DNA of 49,661 nt from Planctomycetota bacterium. Lineage in GTDB: Bacteria; Planctomycetota; UBA1135; UBA2386. A model generated the notes under the pieces. That model did not search any database. It saw only the letters and a list, made by a program, of their open reading frames with translations, and was not told the origin of the DNA. Position 1 is the first letter of the stretch. Each line of letters opens with the position of its first letter. A program made the translations under genes and the position numbers. Shown here one piece after another: positions 42,289-49,661 of this stretch. The stretch is from contig JADLHO010000053.1 of the NCBI GenBank assembly GCA_020848735.1, positions 1 through 49,661 on the forward strand, written 5' to 3'.

Positions 42289-45260
42289 GCCCTCGTCGAA
42301 TCCCCGCCGTCGCCATCGCCTGCGGCCTCGTGCTCGTCACGACCGCCGCGGGCCTGCTGTCGCCGGCGGAGCTCCGCTGCCAGGAGCCCGCGCCGAACGA
42401 CCTGCCGCGCGATCAGGCCGAGATCCTCCGCAAGGCCGAGCGCCTGCGCGCGATGATGGATGGCCTCGCGACGCGCTACGAGCGCGAGGGCGCGACCGAC
42501 AAGGTGCGCCTGCTCCGCGAGGGCATGAAGCACCTGACCGAGTCCCGCCTGCTCGAGGAGGCCGCCGCCGCGCGGCAGAGCCTCGACAGCGGCGCACTCG
42601 GCGAGGCACTGCAGCGCCAGCAGCAGGTGATCGAGAACCTCGAGCGCCTGCTCTCGATCCTGCTCGAGCGACCGACGGTCGAGACGCTCGAGAAGGAGGC
42701 CGCGCGCGTCGAGGAACTGCGCGCGGCCGCCGCCGAACTCGCGCGCCGTCAGGCCGAGCTGCGGAGGCAGCTCGACGAGACGCGCCAGGGCGCGATGAGC
42801 GAGAGCGAGCGCCAGCTCCAGAAGGAGCTCGAAGGACTGGCCCGCGAGCTCCGTCGCGAGGCCGACGAGAACCAGCGTCAGGCCGGCACCACGCGCCCCT
42901 CGCTCGAGGGCGCACTCGCTCGCGTGCAGGAACTCCTGCGCGACCAGACCGCGCTCGAGACCGCGGCCGCCGCCGAACTGCGGGGCGAGCGGAGCGCCGC
43001 CGAGGAGCTGGCCTTCCGCATGGGTGCCCTGCGCGCGGCGCTCGAGGCCCAGCAGGCGGAGCAAGCCCGCGCCGGCGAACTGCAGCAGCTCGGCGCCGAG
43101 CTCGAGGAACTCCAGCGCGCGGCCGCCGCGGGTGATCGCGAGCGCCTCCTGCGCCAGCGCGATGCCGCGCTCGCGCGCGCCACCGAGGCCACGCGCTCGA
43201 TGACCGAGGAGCAGGCCGTCGACCGCGCCGCGATCCTCGACGCGGCGAAGGCGCTGAGCGACGCGCCGGTCCCCGAGGGCCGCGTCGACGAGGCGCGCAC
43301 CGAGGCGATGCTCGAGGCCGCGCGCCAGCTCGCCGAGCGGGCCAGGGCCCAAGCGGAGCGCGGTGGCGAGCGGGCGACGGCGCAGCAGGCCAAGGCCGCC
43401 GCCGAGGCCAGGACCCTCGCGGAGGCCGCGCGCGAGGCGGACGCCGCCGAGCGCCGCGCCGATCCCGCCACCCCCCCGGATGCAGGCACGACGCCGCCGA
43501 CGGACGCGAGCCCCGGTCGCAACGAGGCCGCCGCGAAGGCGCTCGAGCAGAGCGCCGCGGCACTCGAGGCGGCACAGGCTGCCGCGCGCGAGGGCCGTTC
43601 GGAACGCGCGCGCGCCGAGTCGGCGAAGGCGAGCCGCCTCGCCGCCGAGGCGCGTCAGGCGCTGGAGAACGCGAACCCCGATGCCGCGCAGCGCGCCCGC
43701 GCGATGGCCGAGTCGGCCGAACGCACGCGCGAGGCGTTGCAGAAGGCCGTCGAGGCGCAAAGCGGCTCTCCCGAGGCGCAGGCCACCGACGCGCTCGAGC
43801 AGGCTCGGCAGGCGCTGGAGCAGACCGCCGCGAGCGCCGAACAGGCGCAAGGCACCAACCAGCCCGAAGCGACGCAGCGGACCGAGGCCGGCGTACAGCA
43901 GTCGCGTCAGGCACTCGAGCAGGCTCGCGATGCGCTGCGCAGCGCGCTCGACGCCGCGAACCAAGGCCGCGAGTCGGCGATGGAGGGCGCGAAGGAGCGC
44001 AACGAACAGCTCGCGGCCCGCGCCGCCGAGACGGCGCGCGAGATCCAGTCCGCCGCCGAGCGCGGCGAGCTCTCGCCCCAGCAGAGCGACGCCGCGAAGG
44101 CCGCGATGCAGGACGCCCAGGCCGCGCTCGACCAGGCGCAGCAGGAGCTCGCGCAGGGCGGCCAGTCGCGCGCCGGGAACCAGCAGCAACGCGCCGCCGA
44201 CGCCGCGCAACGCGCCGGCGAGCAGCTCGAACGCAATCGCCCCGCGACCGCGGAGCAGCAGGCGCAGATGAACGCCGTCGAGCAGCGGCAGCGCGAGCTC
44301 GAGGAGGAGATCGCGCGCCTGAAGGAACTGCTCGAGGAGCGGGAGAACCAGCGCGCGAAGCAGGCCGCGCAGGCGGCCCAGCAGTCGTCGGAGCAGGCCC
44401 GCGAGTCGATGCGGCAGGGCGACGCCGAGTCGGCCGAACAGGAGCAGGCCGAGACGCAGCGCAAGCTCGAGGAGACGCAGAAGCAGCTCGAGCAGGAACG
44501 CGACCGCTATCAGGACCTCCGCCAGGAGGAGATGCTCTTCCGCATCGGTGAGGAGCTCACGCGCTTCCTCGAGGAGCAGAAGCCGATCACCGCGGAGACC
44601 GCGGAGGCCGGCAAGGCCCTCGAGGGTGGCGCGACCCTGACCCGCCCGTTGCGCCGCAACCTCAACCGCCTCGGCGAGCGCGAGCGCGAACTCGCGAGCA
44701 AGCTGCGCTTCGTGCACGAGTCGCTCGCCCAGGAAGGCACGCTCGTCTTCACGCACGTGATCCAGGTCAACGAGCGCGACCTGCTCGACGTCACCGAGCG
44801 CCTCGGCGGCCGCGACCCCGATCCCTCGGAGTACACGCAGCTCCTGCAGCGCGAGGTCGAGGAGCGCACCGAGCGTCTGATCGCCGCGCTCGACAAGGAG
44901 CGCCAGCGCCGTCGCGAGGAGGCGCAGCGCCGCGAGCAGCAGCAGCAGCAGGACCAGCAGGGTCAGGAGCAGCAGGACAACCAGTTCGGTCCGCAGCGCG
45001 ACCGCCTCGTGCCGATCCTCTCCGAGGCCATCATGCTCAGGCAGATGGAGGAGGAGATGCTCGCCCGTACGCAGGAGCTCGCGCGGCTCTTCGCCGCCGC
45101 CGGCGGCGATGGCCTGACCTCGACCGATGCGGCGATGGCCGAACGCCTCGCGTGGCAGCACGCGGCGATCACGAACCTCTTCGAGCAACTCAAGGCCCAG
45201 CTCGAAGCCGCCCTCGGCGGCGGCGAGACGGGCGAGACCGAGACGGAGCGCAAGCGATGA
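42285..45260 (+). CDS. Long exported Ala/Glu/Arg-rich coiled-coil protein
   Basis: The 991-residue protein has a signal peptide (RIPAVAIACGLVLVTTAAGLLS). It is then almost entirely charged helix, with heptad-like blocks such as EEAAAARQSLDSGALGEALQ and ELARRQAELRRQLDETRQG and an Ala/Gln-rich middle. A more individual C-terminal part (from about 760) reads REEMLFRIGEELTRFLEEQK, TLVFTHVIQVNERDLLDVTE and LVPILSEAIMLRQMEEEMLA. The end recalls planctomycete DUF4175-neighbour proteins with 'LiPpLaELKmLR'-type segments. It probably forms a long rod or fibre in the periplasm. It is coupled to the genes on both sides by 4-bp overlaps. Confidence 0.85.
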   Translation: MSPRRIPAVAIACGLVLVTTAAGLLSPAELRCQEPAPNDLPRDQAEILRKAERLRAMMDGLATRYEREGATDKVRLLREGMKHLTESRLLEEAAAARQSLDSGALGEALQRQQQVIENLERLLSILLERPTVETLEKEAARVEELRAAAAELARRQAELRRQLDETRQGAMSESERQLQKELEGLARELRREADENQRQAGTTRPSLEGALARVQELLRDQTALETAAAAELRGERSAAEELAFRMGALRAALEAQQAEQARAGELQQLGAELEELQRAAAAGDRERLLRQRDAALARATEATRSMTEEQAVDRAAILDAAKALSDAPVPEGRVDEARTEAMLEAARQLAERARAQAERGGERATAQQAKAAAEARTLAEAAREADAAERRADPATPPDAGTTPPTDASPGRNEAAAKALEQSAAALEAAQAAAREGRSERARAESAKASRLAAEARQALENANPDAAQRARAMAESAERTREALQKAVEAQSGSPEAQATDALEQARQALEQTAASAEQAQGTNQPEATQRTEAGVQQSRQALEQARDALRSALDAANQGRESAMEGAKERNEQLAARAAETAREIQSAAERGELSPQQSDAAKAAMQDAQAALDQAQQELAQGGQSRAGNQQQRAADAAQRAGEQLERNRPATAEQQAQMNAVEQRQRELEEEIARLKELLEERENQRAKQAAQAAQQSSEQARESMRQGDAESAEQEQAETQRKLEETQKQLEQERDRYQDLRQEEMLFRIGEELTRFLEEQKPITAETAEAGKALEGGATLTRPLRRNLNRLGERERELASKLRFVHESLAQEGTLVFTHVIQVNERDLLDVTERLGGRDPDPSEYTQLLQREVEERTERLIAALDKERQRRREEAQRREQQQQQDQQGQEQQDNQFGPQRDRLVPILSEAIMLRQMEEEMLARTQELARLFAAAGGDGLTSTDAAMAERLAWQHAAITNLFEQLKAQLEAALGGGETGETETERKR

Positions 45261-46081
45261 ACCAGCACCCTTCGAGTCCCGCGCGCCGCGCGCGCGCGCT
45301 CACCCTCGGCGGCCTCCTCGCCCTCGTCGCATCCCAGGGACTCGTCGCGCAGAACGACGCGGTCGACGTGGTGAAGAAGATCGCGAGCGAGGTCGAGAGC
45401 GAGATGAAGCAGATCGATCAGCTCCTGCAGCAGTCGTCGCGGCCGCAGGGCAAGAGCAGCGAGGCTGCGCGTGAGCTCGTCGGCCGCTCGCAGGAGTCGA
45501 TCGAGAAGGTGGTCCGCGGGATGGACCGGATGATCGACGAGCTGCAGAAGATGGCGCAGCAGGGTCAGAGCCAGTCGGGACAGAACCGGCCCTCGAACCA
45601 GCAGGACCAGCAGCAGCAGGACCAGCAGCAGGGGCAGCAGGGTCAACCGCAGGAGGGCCAGGGGCAGCCGCAGGGCCAGGGTCGTCCGCAGGGCGGCCAG
45701 GGGCAGCGCGAGGAGATCCAGACGCCCGAACTCGCCGAGCGCGAGGGCCAGGGCCAGCAGCCGCAGGGCCAGGGGCAGCAGGGCCAGGAGCAGGGCCAGC
45801 CGGGCCAGCAGCAGCCCGGTCAGACGAACCCGCAGGGCACGCAGCCGCAGGACGGTCCCGCCGGCGCGCGCGATCCCGGGCAGAACCGCACGGGAGGGAA
45901 TCCCCTCGAGAGTCCGACCGAACGCGCGGAGCGCGCGATCGAGGACGGCGGCTGGGGTGAGCTGCAGCGCTACGTCCCGCCCGATCACCTGCGCGCCGGC
46001 GTGCCCGAGGTGCCGTCGAGGTACCGGCGCCTGCACGAGGCCTTCCAACGCCGCACGCAGAAGACCGGCCCCAAGCGCTGA
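45257..46081 (+). CDS. Exported Gln/Gly-rich low-complexity protein, last gene of the operon
   Basis: The 274-residue protein has a signal peptide (ALTLGGLLALVASQGLVAQ). A short helical segment follows (VKKIASEVESEMKQIDQLLQ and onward to about 110). About 110 residues then consist mainly of Q, G and P with repeats of GQGQ/GQQ. A folded-looking tail ends the protein (WGELQRYVPPDHL, then PSRYRRLHEAFQRRTQK). Tails with 'WG-LP ... Y--L---YF-R' are familiar at the ends of proteins in planctomycete MoxR/VWA operons. The low-complexity part could act as a flexible tether or phase-separating region. It overlaps the coiled-coil gene by 4 bp. Confidence 0.8.
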   Translation: MNQHPSSPARRARALTLGGLLALVASQGLVAQNDAVDVVKKIASEVESEMKQIDQLLQQSSRPQGKSSEAARELVGRSQESIEKVVRGMDRMIDELQKMAQQGQSQSGQNRPSNQQDQQQQDQQQGQQGQPQEGQGQPQGQGRPQGGQGQREEIQTPELAEREGQGQQPQGQGQQGQEQGQPGQQQPGQTNPQGTQPQDGPAGARDPGQNRTGGNPLESPTERAERAIEDGGWGELQRYVPPDHLRAGVPEVPSRYRRLHEAFQRRTQKTGPKR

Positions 46082-46146
46082 TCGCGCCACGCTGGGACGC
46101 CGCTGCGCCCCACGGCATCGAGACGATCGGCGCGCCACCCGGCCCG

Positions 46147-46170
46147 CGCGCGACATTCGCCCGTCGCGCG
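46147..46170 (+). terminator. possible terminator of the MoxR operon
   Basis: CGCGCGAC (46147-46154) and GTCGCGCG (46163-46170) form an 8-bp stem with an 8-nt loop, 65 nt past the last stop of the operon. There is no T-tract. Confidence 0.35.
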
Positions 46171-46227
46171 GCGCTCGGAGCGACAATCACGCAGCGCCCC
46201 GCGTTGCCCATCGCCCCTCCTCGATCG

Positions 46228-47478
46228 ATGCGTCGTTCCCTGCGTCCCGCCCTCGCCGCCCTCTGCCTCGCGCTCCTCGGCGCCGCGGCACGGCCGCAAG
46301 TCCCGCCGGGCAGCTTCCTGGCCGTCGGCCAGCCGGCGAGCGCCGGGCTCTTCGCCTACGAGCCCCTCGCGCCGAACCTCAGTCCGATCGCCGATCCCCT
46401 GGGCGTCCTCGCGCGCGCGCAGCGCGTCGCGCTCGCGGACGATCGAAGCCGTCTGCTCGCGGCCGTCGACGCCGGCGCGGCGACGGGCACCGCGATGATC
46501 GTCGAGTGCACGCTGCAGGGCCTCGCGATCAGCGGCTTCCTCCCGCGCACGCGGGACCTCGGGGAAGCGGTCGTCGGCCTCGGCGAGCTCACGGGTGGAC
46601 TGCTCGTCATCGCGACGCCGACGCGCCTGCTCGTCGCGGGCCCTGGCGTGACCCAACCGCTGCCGCTCGCCCCCGCGCCGATGGGTACGGTCTTCGTCGG
46701 ACTCGCGGTCGGCGAGGATCGCGTCGCCGCCCTCGCGCGCGGCGCGGCGGCGAATCCGCTCCTCGTGCTCGCCCACCCCGCGAGTTCGTCGGTCGCCGTG
46801 CATCAGCTCGCGATCCCCGGTTCGCGCGCGCTCGCGTTCGACCTCCTGCGCGGCGCGCTCCTCGTCGGCGACGCCGGCGGCAACCTCTGGCTCCTCGATC
46901 TGCAGCGCTTCATCGCGAGCTTCGTCGCGGGTCCCTTGCCGGGTGCGGTGCTGGCCATCGGCCGCAACGGCGACGACGGCAGCTTCGCGATCGCCACGCC
47001 GGCCGGCATCTTCGACTTCGACGGCGCGGGCTTCCGCGGTCCGACGCCCGCGCCCCCGCTCGGCCATCTCGAACATCGCCCCTACGCCTCGCGTTTCGTC
47101 GGCTACGGCCAGGGCTGCAGCGGTGCCGGCGTCGCCCCGGCGATCGGCGCGGTCGGCCGACCCTATCCGGGCAGCATCGACTTCTCGCTGCGCATGAGCG
47201 GCGGCGCGCCGAACAGCGCGGCCTTCCTCTTGCTCGGCGTCTTCGCGGCGAATCTCCCGCTCGATCCCACGGGCATGCTCGGCTGCACGCTGTTCGTGCA
47301 GCCGCTCGACGCCACGCCCTATCCGTGCTCGGCCGCCGGCATCGCGTCGGCGCGCTTCCCGATCCCGCCGCTCGCGGCGCTCGCCGGCGGCGCGCTGCAC
47401 TGCCAGTGGATCGCCGTCGCGAACGGCGCCAATGCGCTGGGCCTCCTCGCCTCCGACGGCGGCCGCATCGTCTTCTGA
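46228..47478 (+). CDS. Exported propeller-like protein with the recurrent C-terminal module
   Basis: The 416-residue protein starts at ATG 46228, 24 nt past an in-frame TTG. The signal peptide is MRRSLRPALAALCLALLGAAA. The body has evenly spaced hydrophobic strands with GD/GN turns (LLVGDAGGNLWLLDLQRF, GSFAIATPAGIFDFDGAGF), suggesting a beta-propeller. The C-terminal about 120 residues begin with GYGQGCSGAGVAP and contain LGCTLFVQPLDATPY, LHCQWIAVANGANALGLLAS and a final DGGRIVF. This end is a common planctomycete exported-protein tail, and it resembles the tails at 3-173 and of the peroxidase. It is convergent with the DUF1552 gene. Confidence 0.75.
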   Translation: MRRSLRPALAALCLALLGAAARPQVPPGSFLAVGQPASAGLFAYEPLAPNLSPIADPLGVLARAQRVALADDRSRLLAAVDAGAATGTAMIVECTLQGLAISGFLPRTRDLGEAVVGLGELTGGLLVIATPTRLLVAGPGVTQPLPLAPAPMGTVFVGLAVGEDRVAALARGAAANPLLVLAHPASSSVAVHQLAIPGSRALAFDLLRGALLVGDAGGNLWLLDLQRFIASFVAGPLPGAVLAIGRNGDDGSFAIATPAGIFDFDGAGFRGPTPAPPLGHLEHRPYASRFVGYGQGCSGAGVAPAIGAVGRPYPGSIDFSLRMSGGAPNSAAFLLLGVFAANLPLDPTGMLGCTLFVQPLDATPYPCSAAGIASARFPIPPLAALAGGALHCQWIAVANGANALGLLASDGGRIVF

Positions 47479-47508
47479 TCCGCCCATCCGCCCCTCTGCG
47501 CGAGCGGA

Positions 47509-48813
47509 TCAGCGCAGCAGTTCGTCGAGCACGCCGCGGCTGTCGGAGAAGCTGCGGACCGGGCAACCGAAGACGTGCAGCATCGTCCGCCAGAGATCCG
47601 TCAACGGTGAGTCGTGGCGGAAGCGGACGTGGTCACCGCTCGCGAGCGCCCCACCCCCGCGGCCGCAGAGCACGATCGGCAGGTCGTGCGGGTCATGGCG
47701 GTCGCCGTCGCGAATCGCCGCGGCGAAGACGAGCATCGACGCATCGAGCAAGGTGCCGTCACCCTCCTCGATCGCCGCGAGGCGCGTGCAGAACTCCGCG
47801 AAGCGCTCGACGAACCAGCGGTTGATGCGCGCGTACTGCCGCATCTTCTCCGCGTCGCCGCCGTGATGGGACAGGTCGTGGTGCCCACCGCGCACCCCTT
47901 CCAGGAAGGAGAAGTCGACGCCCGACACCGAGTTGCCGAGCATCAGGGTCGCGATGCGCGTCGTGTCGCTGCGGAAGGCGAGCTCGATGAGCTCGAACAT
48001 CAGCCGCACGTGTTCCGCGTGGTCGTGTGCGCGCTCGGGCACCTCGCGCGCGCGGAAGAGCGCCTGGGCGTGCGCCGCGCGCTGCGCGTCGAACGCCGCG
48101 ATGCGCCGCTCGACGGTCCGCACGCTCTCGAGGTACTCCCCCATCCGGTCGCGATCGGCGGCGCCGAGCCGCCGCTCCACCGCGCGCGCCTCGCCGAGCA
48201 CGAGATCGAGCACGCTGGCCTCGCCCGTCTCGCCGCGACGACCGCCGCGGAAGAGCCGCTCGAAGGCCTGCCGCGGCCGGATCTCCTTCGGCATCGGTTC
48301 CGTCGGCGAGCGCCAGGCGATCGTCGCGCCGTAGACCGTGCTGTAGCCCATGTCCACGACGTGCCGTGCCGGCTCGATCCCGAGCTCGATCGACGGCAGG
48401 GGCGTCTCGTCGCCGAGCAGCGACGCCGCGACCTGGTCGACGCTCGTGCCGCAGCGGAGATCGCGCCCGCCGCTGCGCCTGACGCGCGCGCCGCTGAGCA
48501 GCGAGGTGGTCTTCACGTAGTGCCCCTCGCCCTCGTCCGCGTTGCGGTTCCAGAGCCCCGAGCAGACGAGCAGCGAATCGCGCACCGGAGCGAGCGGCGC
48601 GAGGGTCGGCGAGAGCGTGAACGACGATCCGGCGTCCATCGGGGTCCAATCCCGCGGCAGCACGCCGTTGGGCATGAAGCAGAAGGCCATGCGCACCGGC
48701 ACGCGCGGGCAGCGGCGTGGCGCGAGGCTCTCGAGCCAGGGCAGGGCGATCGCGGCACCGGCCGCGCGGAGGACCGCGCGGCGCGAGGGCCGGTCGGAGC
48801 CGGTCGACGTCAT
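47509..48813 (-). CDS. DUF1552 exported protein
   Basis: The 434-residue protein has a twin-arginine-like signal (SRRAVLRAAGAAIALPWLES). DUF1552 features include VRMAFCFMPNGVLPRDWTP, GLWNRNADEGEGHYVKT and SVDQVAASLLGDETPLPSIE. A His-rich segment GGHHDLSHHGGDAEKM and a C-terminal VLCGRGGGAL follow. The family resembles DUF1501 in fold and export. It is normally found beside DUF1587/1592/1588/1585 cytochromes, as here. The ATG (48811-48813) lies at the last of four 23-bp repeats, each with GGAGCGGAG, so the ribosome-binding site is part of the repeat. The function is not known. Confidence 0.9.
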   Translation of the reverse strand: MTSTGSDRPSRRAVLRAAGAAIALPWLESLAPRRCPRVPVRMAFCFMPNGVLPRDWTPMDAGSSFTLSPTLAPLAPVRDSLLVCSGLWNRNADEGEGHYVKTTSLLSGARVRRSGGRDLRCGTSVDQVAASLLGDETPLPSIELGIEPARHVVDMGYSTVYGATIAWRSPTEPMPKEIRPRQAFERLFRGGRRGETGEASVLDLVLGEARAVERRLGAADRDRMGEYLESVRTVERRIAAFDAQRAAHAQALFRAREVPERAHDHAEHVRLMFELIELAFRSDTTRIATLMLGNSVSGVDFSFLEGVRGGHHDLSHHGGDAEKMRQYARINRWFVERFAEFCTRLAAIEEGDGTLLDASMLVFAAAIRDGDRHDPHDLPIVLCGRGGGALASGDHVRFRHDSPLTDLWRTMLHVFGCPVRSFSDSRGVLDELLR

Positions 48814-48899
48814 GCTCCGCTCCGTTGCATCAGGCAGCTCCGCTCCGTTGCATCAGGCAGCTCCGCTCCGTTGCATCTGGCAGCTCCGCTCCGTTGCAT
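48810..48899 (-). CDS. Repeat-encoded 29-codon leader ORF bridging two genes
   Basis: On the minus strand an ATG at 48899-48897 shares its A with the TGA of the upstream cytochrome gene (TGATG). It runs 29 codons through three and a half 23-bp repeats and stops at a TGA overlapping the ATG of the DUF1552 gene (ATGA). The peptide begins and ends with MQRSGA. It may serve only to pass ribosomes from one gene to the next. Confidence 0.4.
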   Translation of the reverse strand: MQRSGAARCNGAELPDATERSCLMQRSGA

Positions 48900-48905
48900 C
48901 AGGAT
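48814..48905. repeat. 23-bp tandem repeats (four copies) carrying RBS and ATG
   Basis: Units start at 48814, 48837, 48860 and 48883. On the minus strand each contains ATGCAACGGAGCGGAGC. The unit at 48860 has one base change (T for A at 48878), and the unit at 48883 diverges in its last base. They lie in the junction between the cytochrome and DUF1552 genes. Confidence 0.95.
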
Positions 48906-49661
48906 CTGCTCCGCCGGCGAAACGCGTCGCTCGTGACGAGTGCCTCGAGCAGCGCGCCGGAACGGTAGCCCGCGGCGGCGCACGCGTCGATCAGCTCGAA
49001 CACGACGGCCTCATCGGCCGCCTCGGGTTCGCGGCCGATGGCGTAGGTGAAGAGCTTCTCGACGAGGACGCGCACGAAGCGGTCCTTGCGCCGCAGGAGC
49101 CAACCCTTCAGGTCGGTGAGGTCGGCGAGGCCCTCGCCGCTCGCGAGCACGACGCGCGTGTCGAGCGGCTGGGTCTCGTGCTGCGTCCGCCACGCGCCGA
49201 TCGCATCGAAGTTCTCGAGCACGAGTCCGAACGGGTCGAGCCGCGCGTGGCACGCGGCGCAACGCGCGTCGCGGCGATGGCGCTCCAGCTGCGCGCGCAA
49301 CGTCGATCCATCGGGTTGGCGATCGTCCTCCTGCAGGGCGCCCACGTCGGGCGGCGGCGGCGGGGGTGGATCGCCGCACAGGTCCTCGAGCACGAAGCGC
49401 CCACGCAGCACCGGACTCGTGCGCAGCGGCAGGGCGGTCACCGTGGCGGTCGCCGCCCATCCGAGCACCCCGCCCCGCCGCGCGTCGTCGAGCGCCACGA
49501 GCTGCATGCCGGGCGTCGGCGGCTCGGCGAGTCCGTAGTGCTTCGCGAGCCGGGCGTCGACGAAGGTCCAGTCGGCATCGAGCAGCTCGAGGATGTTGCG
49601 ATCCTCGCGGAGGATGCGATCGACGCCGAGCCGCGCCTCCTCGTACATCGCCGCGCGCAGC
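48899..49661 (-). CDS. C-terminal part of a DUF1592/DUF1588/DUF1585 cytochrome-type protein (5' part outside window)
   Basis: About 253 residues are visible and the frame is still open at the right edge. DUF1588 is recognisable from GGVLGWAATATVTALPLRTS and RFVLEDLCGDPPPPPP. It is followed by a haem site CAACH in ARCAACHARLDPFG, and DUF1585 from GWLLRRKDRFVRVLVEKLFTY to ALLEALVTSDAFRRR. Full-length relatives have an N-terminal PSCyt1/DUF1587 haem part and DUF1592, expected beyond 49661. They are exported planctomycete proteins of unknown reaction, paired with DUF1552 as here. The stop lies in the first 23-bp repeat. Confidence 0.9.
   Translation of the reverse strand, partial: LRAAMYEEARLGVDRILREDRNILELLDADWTFVDARLAKHYGLAEPPTPGMQLVALDDARRGGVLGWAATATVTALPLRTSPVLRGRFVLEDLCGDPPPPPPPDVGALQEDDRQPDGSTLRAQLERHRRDARCAACHARLDPFGLVLENFDAIGAWRTQHETQPLDTRVVLASGEGLADLTDLKGWLLRRKDRFVRVLVEKLFTYAIGREPEAADEAVVFELIDACAAAGYRSGALLEALVTSDAFRRRSRS

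Noticed and set aside
48814-48905. CRISPR array
   Set aside because: The 23-bp units are directly contiguous with no spacers, and no cas genes are near.

Overview
The window looks like chromosome of a very GC-rich member of the Planctomycetota. The evidence is family content. There are two different planctomycete-type cytochrome/exported-enzyme cassettes (PSCyt1-DUF1549-DUF1553 with DUF1501, and DUF1588/DUF1585 with DUF1552). There is also a long MoxR-DUF58-BatA/VWA-DUF4175 operon, and many exported proteins with a recurrent C-terminal module. The genus cannot be fixed from the sequence. No IS element, prophage, CRISPR array, tRNA or rRNA was seen.

Layout. (1) 1-2025: the tail of an exported protein, then a two-gene module of an ABC/OLD-type AAA ATPase and a TOPRIM-like protein that overlap by 4 bp. 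(2) 2108-6355: coaD, comEC and a MATE exporter. (3) 6428-11246: a PSCyt1/DUF1549/DUF1553 giant protein and its DUF1501 partner. (4) 11289-17210: an exported peroxiredoxin whose catalytic cysteine codon is TGA followed by a SECIS-like hairpin (a selenoprotein), a membrane-anchored Ig-like protein, a thioredoxin-fold/toroid protein, and an S46 peptidase that appears to start at CTG. (5) 17230-24885: two divergent purine/pyrimidine salvage phosphoribosyltransferases, tatD, a di-heme cytochrome c peroxidase with an added C-terminal module, a Gly-rich exported protein, and two paralogous exported proteins resembling degenerate metallopeptidases. (6) 25182-26911: eno and an FtsB/DivIC-like protein. 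(7) 27171-46081: a nine-gene co-directional operon: MoxR ATPase, DUF58, BatA-like, VWA/amidotransferase-like, a 1486-residue PQQ-propeller/helical-repeat protein, an alpha/alpha-toroid protein, DUF4175, a 991-residue coiled-coil protein and a Gln-rich exported protein. Four junctions are 4-bp start/stop overlaps. (8) 46228-49661: an exported propeller-like protein, a DUF1552 protein, and the 3' part of a DUF1592/1588/1585-type cytochrome gene. The last two are joined by 23-bp tandem repeats that each carry a ribosome-binding site and an ATG.

How the parts may work together. Genes 27171-46081 probably build one envelope-spanning assembly. The MoxR ATPase would remodel the VWA proteins, and the propeller, toroid, coiled-coil and Gln-rich proteins would form the periplasmic part. 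The PSCyt cassettes pair a haem-bearing exported protein with a Tat-type exported DUF1501 or DUF1552 protein. The strongest surprises are the selenocysteine peroxiredoxin, the repeat-built translational bridge at 48810-48905, and the AAA-TOPRIM pair as a possible defence module. Several genes also show a TANNNT box 6-9 nt before the start codon, which suggests leaderless transcripts.
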